Shown: positions 11,501-23,700 of the stretch, one piece after another
Layout of the letters: each line of letters opens with the position of its first letter
How positions within the stretch are numbered: position 1 is the stretch's first letter
DNA from: Cerioporus squamosus
Taxonomy: Eukaryota > Basidiomycota > Agaricomycetes > Polyporales > Polyporaceae
Direction of reading: 5' to 3'
NCBI GenBank assembly: GCA_022592435.1
Contig: JABYQS010000001.1
Coordinates: 248,001 to 312,000 of the forward strand
Length of the DNA: 64,000 nucleotides
Translations under genes and position numbers: made by a program
The notes under the pieces: generated by a model
Databases searched by the model: none
What the model was told of the DNA's origin: nothing
The model's input: only the letters and a program-made list of their open reading frames with translations

Positions 11501-14500
11501 GAAGCGAATCGCGAATTGTACGTATCTCCACTGGTGAAGGTTAGCATTCGCCGCCAGGCAGATGCATGGACACTCACGTGCGTCGTCGGCCGTTCGGCGA
11601 CCTCCAGAATGGCGTTGACCTGTGAAGGACGAGTTAACGGGGTGACCTGACTGTTCACAATCACCACGTACGGTCTCCGTATAGCGTTGGTTCTTCAGTG
11701 CTACTCGGGGACCGCACTTCTCTGCTGCAGCCTGCAAGATCGCTTGATCCTCGATGGACGATGCAAACTCCTGCTTCAGCTCGTCCAATGCCCGCAGGAC
11801 GTTCGAGATGTCTTCTGTGAACGCATCGGTGTGGCAGGACTCCTCGTTAAGATAGACGAGAGCGTCCTGAGCCACACTGCCGACAAGCTTCTGCACAGAG
11901 GGCTACGCAAGAGAGTCAGCAGGTGCTTGTACGGTCTGAGTAATGGCATTGTCACCTTCTCCTGGTGCTGACAGTCCAACAACGCCATGAGATATTGCCC
12001 ATGGAAGTTGATGTCTGGAATAGTTCCTCAATCAGAACACCAAAACAAACCATACTACTATTGCTTACCGGCGAGTGCGTATGCAGCCGTCCCCTTGTTC
12101 CACAGGATGTAGAGCGCACCCTTCATGCGGTCCGGGTCCGCGTTCTTCTCAAGCGCCCGGAAGAGGTATGGGAGAGTGAACCGCGTAGACCTCACGAAGT
12201 ACTACGGCACGAAGTCAGGTATCCAATCTGTCTGAATCTGAGATTGAAGACTTACACCACAGGCATTTTGGAGGACGGCTTGAGCATGTCTCCGCACTCT
12301 TGTGTACGGCGAGAGAGACATCTCGATGAGATTCTCCAGGAGCTGGTCATCCAGCGCGTCACGCCGACGATATAGCGCATGCATGTACAGCCTACCGGCA
12401 TTGTACACCTGGGCACGTTTCAAGAACACAACTCGTGAGTTCTCCTTCTGCTTGGGCCACACGCGGTTCGAACTAGGACGGCAGCCATCAGCATGGATAA
12501 GACCAACGTCGAGAGCAGATTGACTCACTCGCGTGCCTGCCGATAGGCTTTCGTCAAGCTTTCGAAGTTGCTCCGTGTCATCGCGTACTCGAGCAGGTAG
12601 ACGTCGATGGCGCGGGACACCGCGATCACAGCGTCGATGTGGTCTTCGCCTTCGCTCTCCTGTCGGAGCACGTCGGCAGCCCTGTGCACGATCTGACCGA
12701 AACGAGTGCGGTGGGCGATAGCCCGCTTGTACTGCGGATCTTGCGGGTCCGTGAGCACAAAGCCAGCCTTGACATCGAGCGGGGTGACGAGCAGTTCAGG
12801 AACCTCAACATCTTCGTTCAGACACGGGTTGACGACGTCCTTGTCGCCCAATAGGAGGAATGTGGGCAGACCGCCCCACACTGATCGGGCGGCATGAAGG
12901 TAGCTGCCATGGTGTGTCAGGCCAATGGAGGAAGCTTGCATGAAACAGGAGCGATGAACGTACCGACAGAAGTCGTTGCGCGCGACGTTGTCCCACTTCC
13001 CGACGGTCTCCAGGAGAGCCTCAACCTTGTCAAGTGCAGGAGCCGCAATCTTGTCCAGAATCTCTAGTACGAACTCGACCTCGTCGTGGTTGGGAACTGC
13101 AATCGTCAGTGAGTGAAATGTCCACCCATCTGAGAGAGAAAGACTTACCATGCCATGTCACGTCCACTTCATCGGCGTTGTACATCTTGCCCCATTGGGA
13201 GGTGAGGTTGCGGTCAAGCTCTGGGGAGTCCCATTCAGCGGGGTTTAGGCAGCGAGAGTTGACGGTGTAGATGGTCGCAGCAGTGTGCAAAATACGGTTG
13301 ATCAGCCGCCCCGTGCCGGTGTAGCCCCGCTCGCTCTTCGTCTTCTCAACGAGAAGAGACACCAGACCTAGCAACTGATCCTTGTACTTGAGGATCTATC
13401 ATCGTGTGTCAGTTGAAAGAGGCATTCCAATCATTGCAGAGCCGAAACTTACTGTTGACCCGCCGTAGCCGAAGCAGCCGCGGAGGATGGACATGTCTAT
13501 TCGACCAGGCATTCAATATTGAAATTCAAAGAAACCTGGCATATACTCACTCCAGTGCAGAGTCGTGTCAGACGGAACGGCCTCGTGTGTGGAGGTCGTT
13601 CGGATACTCGAAGCTCCATGCTTCAGTTCCTCCTGGATCTGGTTGATGCAGAAGGGGAGGAACTTGTCGATGGTCTTCTCCGGTTTCGCACGCGCCAGGC
13701 AGGACACGAGCTGCCCAAACGCACGCACGGCATTTGACTTCGCGTTCGTACTCGCATACTCGAACACGAGCTTCAGCACGAGATCGAAGAGCGGATCGGA
13801 CAGGTGCAGGCAGACGGTGTCGAGCGCGCCCTTGATCGCCTTGAGGACCGCTTCCTCCATCTTGCCGCCGGTCGTCCCCTTCTTCCCGCCTTCCTCGGGG
13901 AGGTTCTCAAACAAAGCGAGGACGCGGCGGAAGAGTGAAGTGACCCAGTCCGCGAATCCGGCTGTGCTCTCGCGCGTAAGCGTCCGCTCTTCTTCCCGGC
14001 TGAGCGTAGGCATCCCGGGGGTGTCCACCCCAGAGGGTAGTTCGGTTGAGTCGACCTCCATCACGTCCTCGGCGGGTGCGTCACTGGTGAGGTCGACACC
14101 AACTCGATGCATCGAAACATCGGCAACTTTGATGTACTGGACGACAGACGAAATGAACATCGTTGCGCAAATGGTCTTCACAGGGTCGTTCTGGTGGATA
14201 GGAGATATCAGTGAATGACTGAGCCGCCGGAGCCAAGAATCAAACGCACCAGATCGATGCCCGGGATGCACAACTCCAACAGAGGAACGACATGCTTCTG
14301 ACCGCCTACGTAGATTCGTTCGGTGACGAGTGGAAGGGAGACGGCGGAAAGCATCGTCATAACAGCTGTCGTGCGGTGAGTCTCATTGACGACCTCTAGG
14401 CCACTATATGCTCGCTCCAAGATCTCAGGCATCACCAGGTTCGGCTCGAGTAGAGCCATGGACCGCATAGCGGCCTGAGAGTAGCTTATGGTGAATGGAT

Positions 14501-16344
14501 CCTTGGAGAACATCGAGAGCAGCACCGGGGTGCGCAGGGTAAGGATGAAATGCCTGCGTATTTCTGGGGTCAACCGACGAGTCTGTAGGGAGAGTTCGTC
14601 AGCAAGTGGAACGAGGTTCTGAACATGGGTCGGCGTACCACCGGGGTCTTGCAGTACGGTTGCTGCTCGTCTTTCCATCGCTTGGCGAACTCAGCCATGA
14701 GCCGTTGGACAAAGTGGGCGAGCTGTAAACACCATGTTCAGCGACGTGTTAACACGATCTAGGGGGAATACCCGTACGTTCAGACTCCATATGCCATAGT
14801 TCGAGGGGTGGAAGAACGACTCGACGCTCGTAACCAACTTGTCAAGGGAGTCGAGAGCTCTAGAACCTGCAACGTATCCCTCAGAAGAGGGCGTCCCAGG
14901 CGTGCTAGCGTTGTCTTGACGGATAGGTCCATCAAGCGATAGCGAGTAGACAATCAACTTCGCAAGCGCGCCTGGAAAACAGTGGTTACTCAGGAGGCTC
15001 TCAACGCCCGCGGGAAGACATACTGCTCCTGTTGATGGGTTTCTTGATTCGAAGGGACTGCTTGTCGGCCATTGTATCGGCATGCCCGGCAGTAGTGCTA
15101 GCGCCCTATCAATATCGTCATCTCAGTATAGCACGCATGGAGTTGAGAGCTGGAGCATACTCTTGTTGCACCGACAGGTACGTCTGCATGCGGGTGAGCC
15201 ACACATGCGATACTTCAGATACAGCCACGTACTCATAGAACCCAAGGTCTTCCCAATCAAGAAAGTCCACTCGGCTTCGCTCCAGATCCCGACGGTCTTC
15301 CACTCTGCCGCGCCCTCTTCGCCTGCATCCCCAAGCTGGCCTGCGACATGCTCCTCGGCGAGCTCTCCACAGAGTTCGATGAACCTGTCATCAACAAGCG
15401 AGGAGTTGAAGGCTTCCCATAGTTTGAAAACGAGCGGAAGGTATAGATGGGTGTGAGTAGGCGGGAGGAATGACGCCAGTACCGGGACCATAGTCAGTAA
15501 AGTCTGCGACAAATACTTCAGCTCCGTAGCAAGCTAGAAGCAGGGGCCAATTGGACACTTACGTCCTTCGTAAGTAGTGGCAAGAATGTCGACAGCATGT
15601 CAGATATCTCGCTTGCAGGGTAGTATCGCTTGCATTGCTCCCCGACGAAGAGGAGGATATTAACGACGTTCCGTCTACGATACATGGTGAGCCTCTCATC
15701 AGACAACGGCTGCATCGAGCAAACATACGAGGAGTCATGCATCCTCTTCTTCGGCCACAGTTCCTTCTGTAGGACACGCCAGAGGGGGCGCCACGGGAGT
15801 TGGAGGTCGGAAGCATCCAGCTTGCGCCGGCTGTCTGGCTTGTTACAGATGAGGCGGGAGAGCATGTCCGCCCAGCTGCGCATTACACGGGGCTCTACGC
15901 CGGGAACGAGACATAGCTCATAGTAGAGTCGGGTGAGCTTCGCACGTGTAGTCTTGGGCATCGGGTAGCGCATGAGAAGCCAGCTGCCGGTGCGGCGGTC
16001 AGTCCCACGGCAACAGCTAGTGCAAGAGAGAAAAGGACGTACCATTGCAACATCCCATCCCAGGTGGTGAGCACAAGCCAGTTCTTGGTCTCAGCACAGA
16101 TGCAGATGCGCCCAACGATGTACTCCAGCTTCGCCTGCATGTCCTCAGGAGACTCGGATTCGTATGGGAGCGCATTGAGGTAGGTCTGGAGAGAGGCGCG
16201 CTGCCGCTCTAAGGCATCGGGGGAGAAGGTACCGGACTCCGAGGAGGGCGAGTCGGGGACCGAGACATCATCTTCATCCATGCCGGGGAGATGAACGGTG
16301 AAGGAAGAGAGATCGAGGCCGCCGAGGTTAAGAAGACTGTTCAT
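8593..16344 (-). CDS. BLM10: Proteasome activator Blm10/PA200, copy A
   Basis: This is a giant HEAT-repeat protein of the Blm10/PA200 (PSME4) family, which caps the 20S proteasome and opens its alpha ring through a C-terminal Tyr-Tyr-Ala tail. The start MNSLLNLGGLDLSS (16344) is followed by many short exons. Recognisable blocks, N to C, include LLMRYPMPKTTRAKL, DLQLPWRPLWRVLQKELWP, SFFHPSNYG, KFLPFCINQIQEELKHGASS, WGGLPTFLLLGDKDVVNP, VWKEERLPPPR, LHSAILGLCALIESFPY and DTWHKDQLAFNEDQLQSLST. The last exons are 8954-8881, 8814-8806 (nine bases coding THQ), 8745-8664 and 8600-8593. The last joins T with ATGCGTGA to give Tyr-Ala-stop, so the protein ends GTSYYA. A TATA-like motif lies about 65 bases upstream. 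It is divergent from the gene at 16648. The middle exons were followed by frame and motif, not all to single-base accuracy. Confidence 0.9.
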
Positions 16345-16404
16345 TGTAGGCAAAGTGAAGGGGGGTGCAGGGTGTGTTTGATGCTGCGCACTCACCAGAG
16401 GACG

Positions 16405-16412
16405 TTATATAG
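16405..16412 (-). promoter_or_regulatory. TATA-like element upstream of Blm10 copy A
   Basis: The minus strand reads CTATATAA about 65 bases before the start codon at 16344. Position and sequence fit a core promoter in the short divergent gap (16345-16647) shared with the plus-strand gene at 16648. It is inferred from sequence alone. Confidence 0.4.
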
Positions 16413-16647
16413 AAAGGAGAGGGCTTACGAGGCCCACGGTGACGCGTACAGAGTCGCGACTGGATGTGGCTAGAGACGGTGGCTGAGTCTGCGCGACTCG
16501 CAATCCGGCGACGCGTACTCCCACCACTCAGGCGCCCATACATACCCCGCGTCACATGTCACGTGCCTGCGCGCGGCGCGATCGCGACTCGGGCCAGACT
16601 CGAAGGCGCGCTCCCGTTCCCTCCTGCCACCACCACTCCTAACGACG

Positions 16648-17704
16648 ATGAGCTGGCTTCAGGCGCGTTTTGCGCGCAGCGTCGCGCAAGGCTGTCGCGC
16701 CTTCTCCTCCGCGGCACCGTCACGGGCACCCACTGGCGCACATGTCCTGGCGAAGACACTGCTGACCCGTCGGAGATCCTTCGCGAGCTCAGCAGCCTTC
16801 TGGGGCACCGCGTTTGCTCTGGCGACTGGCTTCACGATTAGCACCATTCACCTCGATGCAGAGGCGCCACCCTTGCCTGCGGAGGAGGAGACTCGTGGTC
16901 TGTGCTATACCCGTCAATAGCGTGTACGTGCATGTTCACTTACGCTGGCTGTAGTTGACCCCGCAACCTCAATTGCGTTTCCTACGACACTGAAGATCCA
17001 GTCCAAGACCCCGCTACCGACCTTCACCCTCATGGGTGTGGGCGTGAGGACGGTCTCGTTCCTCGGCATCAAGGTCTACTCGGTTGGATTCTACGCCGAC
17101 CTCTCGAATCCTGATCTTGCAGTACGTGCGCTGTCCGGATATGTATTCTAACCGCTGAGCTGGCAGAAGATTCCGAAGGGTGCGAGCCCTGAGGAGAAGA
17201 TTGAGTATATCGTGAAGAACTCGGCATGCGTACTTCGCATAGGTCCGTGCTCTCTGCTCTGATCTCACCCCACTCACTAACTGCGCACATCAGTTCCTAC
17301 GAGGAACACCTCTTACGGACATCTGCGAGACGGCTTCATGCGCGCTCTGCAGGCGCGCCAGGTGCTCTCGAAACAGCGGGGAGAGCTCACACCAGAGGAC
17401 GAACTCGCAATCCAGTCCCCTCTGCGGAAGCTCAAGTCTATGTTCCCGAACACCCCTCTTACCAAGCACTCTCCCCTTGATATCTTGGCTACGGCGCCGT
17501 CACCGAAGCAGCCTCGGACCCTCATTGTGCGCGACCTTGGCTCTGTACAGAGTGATTGGCTGGCGCGCGAATTTGTCCTTGCGTACTTTGAGGGCAAGGG
17601 CCTCAGTCCGCCGGTACGTAGCTTCTGCCTCGCTCGCGACGTCCGTCTGACTCTCCATACAGCTCAAGCAGTCGGTCATCGAGTACGTCGAGACACATCT
17701 ATAG
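16648..17704 (+). CDS. Mitochondrial chalcone-isomerase-fold protein (AIM18/AIM46-like)
   Basis: This is a protein of the chalcone-isomerase-like family found in fungal mitochondria (Aim18/Aim46 of yeast), thought to bind fatty acids or haem-related ligands rather than flavonoids. Exons are 16648-16897, 16955-17121, 17167-17242, 17294-17613 and 17663-17704, coding for 284 residues; phases agree at every junction. The N-terminus (MSWLQARFARSVAQGCRAFSS) is basic, lacks acidic residues and looks like a mitochondrial presequence. A hydrophobic stretch (SAAFWGTAFALATGFTIS) follows. The domain begins at TLKIQSKTPLPTFTLMGVGV and includes the FLGIKVYSVGFYAD core, then a SYGHLRDGFMRAL segment. The end is VIEYVETHL. 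Its promoter region is shared with Blm10 copy A on the other strand. Confidence 0.85.
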
Positions 17705-18096
17705 GATAAGTAATGTAATCAGTCTGCGATATCTAATCCTATCTGCTCTCTGCTCAAGTTGCACCATCGTGCACCTATGCTTCACAAGCAAAGTATGCCG
17801 GCCCACCATGTTCCTGATAACGCAAGGACTTGCGCGATGCGACGAACTCGACAGGCCAGGTGCATGACACTTGACCATCACTGAGTACATGGTACTGACG
17901 CGTCGCGGCCGGCGCGAGTCGCGACCGTCATTACGCGCATCGACGCACGTGGCTCTTCCCCGCGTCTGCGGCGTCAGTGAGATCGACTCGAGCAAAGCTT
18001 CCTTCCCGCCGGTTCCTCCGCATCCTCCGTCCTCATTCGTGCTCCCAGCTTCGCTTGTCTGCCTCTTCACTCATTCATGCCCATGCTGCATCTATC
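17705..18096. other. Intergenic, tandem genes
   Basis: These 392 bases separate two plus-strand genes. They hold the 3' end of the first and the promoter and pyrimidine-rich leader of TIM21. An in-frame upstream ATG exists at 17977, but the following residues look like leader sequence. No other element was seen. Confidence 0.5.
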
Positions 18097-19510
18097 ATGA
18101 ATCTGCCTCAGACTAGAACCATATTTCACCATGGGCACAGACTGTGCAGGTCGACTGTAACTCCCTCGAAGTTCCCAACGGCACTGGCAGGCCGGCTTCG
18201 CGTCGTCATCCAGACGTATGCTACGCATGCAGGATTGAAGACGGACTCTTCGGCAGGCGGGAGCAAGCCTACTGCCGCGTCGCTCTTGTCGAGTGCGCTG
18301 GACCAGAAGCAACGCGCGGCGAGGCGCGAGGACTCTGCGGGCCCGTTTACGCTCGGCATCACACCACCGCGACCAGATGAAGTCAAGCCGGAGAAGAAGT
18401 GGTCCGAACTGAGCGTTGGGGGCAAGGGTACGTCTCTTTACTATGTGACCCCGGCTACGAAGCCATCTGACCGGGGGCCGTGTGTTTCGTTGCACAGTCG
18501 TAAGGACCACAGCGAGGACGTCGAACGTCCTGGTCATCCTCGCTGGTGCGGGCCTGTCGGTAGTGCTGGTATATGCCCTCACGTCGGAGATGTTCTCGCG
18601 CAACTCGCCCACGGTCCTGTTCAACAAGGCGTGCGACCTCATCAAGGCTTCGCCCCAGGCACGTTGGACATCCCTCGCACATGTGCTTCTGTGTCATACA
18701 TATCTAATTCCTCTTCCCGTACAGGTGCACCAATACATGCAAGAACCGCTCGTCTTCCACAATCATCCTCCTACAGTCTCGCGGCCTCGGCACAGGAATC
18801 ACTATGTCTCGTCCCAGATATTCGTCGACAATACCGGTCGTGAGCACATGCTGCTGAACTTCTACGTCCAAGGCCGTCCGCCTGGCTCCACGGGCCCATA
18901 CACTGTGGAAGAGGAAGACGAGGGCATGCTGTCCCGGTGGTCTCGGAAAGTGCAAGGTGCGGTGATCTCGTTACGGGAGATGTCGGTGGAGGAGATGAAG
19001 GAGGAGGCGGCGAGACGGGGGCAGCGGTTAGTCGATATGTCGAAGGGGCTCTTCAAGTTCTTGACCGGAGAGGAGGACGCGGCATCCACACCACAACCGG
19101 CGGTCGTACAGGAGCGAAGAGCTGAGAAGGAGGAAAAGGGCTGGTTATCGTCAGTGACGGGGCTGTTCTCTGGTATCAAGGGCGCAGCGAGGCCTGGAGG
19201 CTCATCAAGTGAAGCATCTGGTGGGGCTGCGTTCACAGAGGGCGAGGTGCATGCGGACTTGGTGATGGTAAGTCTCATGGTATGCATACTTCGCGTCGTT
19301 TCTGACGATGTCCTTGCAGAACGATCAGGGATACTACGAGTTCCGATATCTGCTCATTGACATGCCGAGTGAGTCCCATGCATCTCATCGCTAGTTCCTT
19401 GTTGACGCAACATCATGACAGACTCGAACACTCGGAACCCGCGCCGTGTATTCGTCCAACGACAAAACGGCGTTCGGGAAACAGAACCGATAGTTCGATG
19501 GCAACGGTAA
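18097..19510 (+). CDS. TIM21: TIM21, mitochondrial inner-membrane import subunit
   Basis: Tim21 belongs to the TIM23 presequence translocase of the mitochondrial inner membrane and links it to the TOM complex and the respiratory chain. Exons are 18097-18427, 18498-18658, 18725-19267, 19320-19368 and 19422-19510, coding for 390 residues with consistent phases. The protein has a basic N-terminus, a single membrane segment (NVLVILAGAGLSVVLVYALT) preceded by the short linker WSELSVGGK, and the conserved intermembrane domain starting SEMFSRNSPTVLFNKACDLI. The block HYVSSQIFVDNTGREHMLLN follows. An acidic and Ser/Ala-rich insertion (about residues 240-330) separates this from the C-terminal strand YYEFRYLLIDMP, making the protein longer than yeast Tim21. 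The second intron has a GC donor (18659). The gene converges with the V-ATPase gene at 19698. Confidence 0.9.
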
Positions 19511-19697
19511 CATCGGCAGCGCTGCCCACACGACCTTCTGTTTCTTGAAGACATGCGTATCTTCCGCCTAGTCGCATCATACACACTCACCACTCAGCCC
19601 ACCGCAGCGTGCATGGGGTATATCGTGTACATGTATCCACGCAAACTACTATACAGATGCGAAGTGTCCTGGGATGCCGGGATGCTGAGGGACGTAA

Positions 19698-20268
19698 CTA
19701 TTCTCCGAAGAGCTTCTGGACACGCTTCAATATCGAGTCTTTGCTCGGATCTGTGGACATTCTTCAGCTACTGCAAGGGAGCATAGGGAGGGGTACGGAC
19801 CGTATGGGTGATCCTTGGAAGGAATCTCGAGGAGAGCAGGGAACGCGGCTTGGTACTTGTCGACCATGGGACGAATCTTCTCCGCAATCTGCAAGACGTA
19901 TGTATCCGATCAGACAGCGGATGGGTACAGGAAGTGGGGGTCACGTACGTGCTGGTTGATCAGGAGGATGGCGATGTCCTTCCGTGTCGTGAACTCCTCG
20001 AACGCTTGCTCAATCACAGGAATCTGAGTTTCTAAAGCCAAAAAATACATTGGATCCCGACACATGAGTGTAAAGACAGAGCGGCGGACGTACTCGAGTC
20101 TACGACGAGAAAGTTCTTCTTCTGGTCCTGCCCGACATTGCCTATGCCGGCCAGGAGGAGACCGGTGACGGAGTCCTGCTGGCGTCAGTATGTATAGGCG
20201 GAGCAAATGAGCGTGCATACCTCGTCCCCGATGACTGCAAGCAGATTCCGGTCCTGTTGGTTCGCCAT
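19698..20268 (-). CDS. VMA7: V-type proton ATPase subunit F
   Basis: Subunit F sits on the central stalk of the V1 sector of the vacuolar proton pump and couples ATP hydrolysis to rotation. Exons are 20268-20221, 20175-20094, 20031-19949, 19888-19801 and 19750-19698, giving 117 residues, close to the 118 usual for the family. The reading contains [53 protein letters not shown] and then [20 protein letters not shown], all close to yeast and animal subunit F. It ends KLFGE. The start codon lies 259 bases from the divergent start of the Ecdysoneless homologue. Identification is secure. Confidence 0.95.
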
Positions 20269-20527
20269 TTATGTCGCCCTGAGGAGGTCGGTACGGTCGT
20301 CGTCCGCGCTCAAGTCGCGCTCGCTCTCCCGCCACGCCGAGAATGGCAGGTGCGTCTCACCACGTGACTGAGTCCATGACGCGTTTGTGATCGAGATCCG
20401 ATTTCGAGCTTACCTCAGTAAGTGCTTTCTGTCGAGTTCTCTTTGAGTCTCTGCAGGGTTACTACTCTCTGCTGCACGACTGCTGCACCTCCTACCACTC
20501 TTCACTGCTCCGTCGCACTACGCTGCA

Positions 20528-23500
20528 ATGGTGTCTGTCAATGACATATTCAACCGTCCGCCAACGATCTCCGAAGACACTCTCCAGTACACTCTCTACC
20601 TTCCTCCTGACCAGTCCGACCGTGTCTCTGCTACGGCCCTCGCTGCACTTCTCTCAGAGCATGCTCAGTCACTCCTTCCTGGCCATCTCTGGCACCGCGA
20701 TGCTTTCGAGCTCAAAGTCGCGCCTGATCCGGAGGGGAACAAGGACGCATGGGTCCTCGAGGGCCGGATGCGGGTCGGAGACTGTATAGACGACGAGTGG
20801 TGTGTCGTCTGGCTCTTGCGGGAGCTCAGCAGCAAGTGGGATCTTGTCATCAGGTATGTGGGGGTTTATTATCGCTGCTTCCGTGCGCTTACAGGATCCT
20901 GCAGTGTCTTCGACTCTGATGGAGAGTTCCTGCTCATCGAAGCCGCGGAGGAGCTGCCTTCATGGGTGACACCCACCAATGCGGAGAACAGGGTGAGTTT
21001 CCTTCGGCTCCGTTCAACTCTGTAGCTTACCGTAGCCCCACCAGGTCTGGATCCATAACTCCCGTCTCCATCTCGTACCGCTCTCACACGTATCTCCACC
21101 ATCTAGCAAACCCCGCCGGCGGAAGTATATCCCCCACAGAGAGAGCGACGACGAGGATAAACTGGAGAACGAAGAGGAGGGAGACTTCATTACGGCTACC
21201 GATGCCGTGCGCCTCGTCCGCGATCCTTTGATGGACACTGCTGCTCCGCAGAACGTGCAGGATGTTGTTTGGAAACGCATCTCCGGGTATGTACCAGACT
21301 GTCTACCATCTCTGCTTTGTTCGCTCACAAAGCTTGACAGATACCCAGCCGCATCGCGTCAGCACATGCATGTTACGAAGGCATACTTGCCCGTAGACGT
21401 CGCCAAAGCCCTCGCAGCGAACCCGCCCCTCGTCCAGAAAGCCGTAGAGACCTTCTACACCCGCGACGCTCTGCAGCTCAGAGTAAGTTTGCCCTCCTAT
21501 CCTGCTTTCAACTGCGTTTCTGACACGTTCTGCTTTATCAGGCGGCGCAAAAGATGGCACGCTTTCCGCCCGAGCCGGCGGTTTTGTCGTCGGTCAAGAT
21601 GACGCGCACGGCATACGCACAGCTCGTGGGACAAAAGTTCCATCCTCCGAAGGTGTTCGGTCGCTGGACGGAGAGGGAAGGCACGAAAGAGTGGAGATGG
21701 AGAGACGTCGGCATGAAGATCGTAGGTCTGACTCTCCTCGCTTTCGAGCTGTAGCTGACTTGTATGTCCAGGCGTGCGGTTTCGAGATGCTCTACCAGGA
21801 GAGCAAGAACCGAAAAGAAAGCGTCTCTGCCAACTTTGACGGCTCTCCTGAATCGGTACGTCGTGCGCATTGTCCGCCAAGCTGCATATCGCTGATCTCG
21901 GTATAGTTGGAAGCGGCCAAGGATGGACTGCGCCGTAATCCCGAATACACACAGTACATCCAGCGCCTCGTATCGGCTGGCTACTTCCGAGGAGAACGCG
22001 AAGGTTCGCAGCTTTGGACGACCCTCGAGAACAAAGCTGCAGCTGCCTTCATTGCTGCCCGCAGAGACGAGTGCGTTTCCCTCCGTGACGCCTACAGCTG
22101 TTTCTGACACTGACACGCACGATAGCGATGCGTCTCGACCCTCCTTTGCCACTGCCGTTCAGACGGCTATCAGCCAGTACACCGACGACCGCAAGCTGCC
22201 GTCCGACGAAGAAGACTCGGACGATTGGCTGAACGTCGACGCCGCCGGTTTTGATGACATGCTGGAGAAGACCTTGGGAGGCTCCAAGGGCAAGGCGGGG
22301 GCGGAGGACGCCATGAACGTTGACCCTCCAGAGGCTGACGAGGACCGCGTCGCCAAGGCACAGGCCGAACGTCTACGTGACCTCGCTAAGAAGGTTGAGC
22401 AGTTCGTAGAGGGCGAGGGAGACCTTGAGGGCGCACGTTTCGCAGAGTGAGTAGCACTTACCTCCGATCATCCGTCACTTGCTAACTCATGCCGACCGCA
22501 GTGAGGCGTTTTCAGACGACAACGAAGACAGTGACAGTGACAACGCTGACACCGACTATCCCAGCGATGATGAGGACGGCGACGATGTAGCCATGGCCGA
22601 TGATGCTGGTGCAGCGGAGGCCACGGAGGAGCAGCGCAAAGCGCGCCAGGAAGCAATGGACATGCTGGTACCTGCGATTGCCCCATCCGATTACGGCAAG
22701 ATGCCTGCCTCATTCAATAGCAATTCCCAGCGTGTCACGCGTGTCACCGTTGAAACCGAGGTTCGAGAAGATGTAACCGCCGGCATCACAGACGACGCAT
22801 CCTTACGGACACGTTCACGTCCTATCAGGCCTCCGATTCTGCCGCGCGACCAGTTTGACGGAGTGGATTCGGACGACGAGACGGATGAAGAAGACGTCGC
22901 TGGCGATGACGAGGACGAAGAAGATAACCCGCAAGTCGTAGGTGAACTTGAGATCGACATGACCGAAGAGGGGGACGAGTTCATTGAGTTCGCCCGGCAA
23001 GCATTGGGTGTCACTGATGAGCATTGGAAAACTATCCTCGATGAAAGGAAAGAACGTGGTGGTGCGTGCACTCGATGTCTGATCTGACAGCTGACTAAGA
23101 TGTTTACCCAGCATTCGTTCCTACCCATGTCGTTTCGGAGAATAAGCAGCGGACGCAACCATCCGCTCCCGATGTGAGACACCAAGATCAAGCGTACGCT
23201 GGTCGCAATGCCACCTTGGATTCGTTCGAAGCTGTCATGAAGGCAATGGATGCTCAGCTCTCGCAGGGTCGGAACGCTCAGGCGGCTGAAGTGAGCCGGA
23301 ACACCGGATCCGCCGCCAAAGACAAGGGGAAGGAGAAGGCCACTGACGATGGGGTGGATATTGAAGCTGCCATGGAAGAGGAACTCCGCAGCGCCCTAGA
23401 GCAAGACGAGAGTGAGACCGGCGAAGGAGAACCAGGAAATGCTCAGTCCGACTATCAGCTTATCAAGAATTTCCTGGAGAGCTTCAAGAATCAGGCTGGG

Positions 23501-23572
23501 TTGTCTGGTCCTGTCGGTGCGCTAGCGGGCAGGCTGCAGGAGGGATGGATGTTGCCAAGAGACGAGACTTAG
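20528..23572 (+). CDS. ECD: Ecdysoneless/SGT1 family protein
   Basis: This is a homologue of Ecdysoneless (ECD, also called SGT1 in older fungal and human literature), a factor tied to cell-cycle progression, transcription and pre-mRNA splicing. Ten exons (20528-20853, 20905-20992, 21045-21286, 21341-21482, 21542-21721, 21772-21855, 21907-22070, 22126-22446, 22502-23061, 23112-23572) give 855 residues with consistent phases. Family blocks include DEWCVVWLLRELS, EFLLIEAAEELPSWVTPTNA then VWIHNSRLHLVPL, and LEAAKDGLRRNPEYTQYIQR. The C-terminal third is strongly acidic (long Asp/Glu runs, residues about 520-720) with the conserved block DWLNVDAAGFDDMLEKTLG. It is not the unrelated Hsp90 co-chaperone also called Sgt1. 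It converges with the repeat-protein gene ending at 23701. Confidence 0.9.
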
Positions 23573-23700
23573 TTGTGATCTTACTTGCACATGCGAGCAT
23601 CCGACGGTTCAATGGAGAGAATGTGGGTATATAGAATGTAAACCACCTGACAGATACTAATTGTGAAGCGCCATGACGTTCCTCTGCGACTGTACCATCC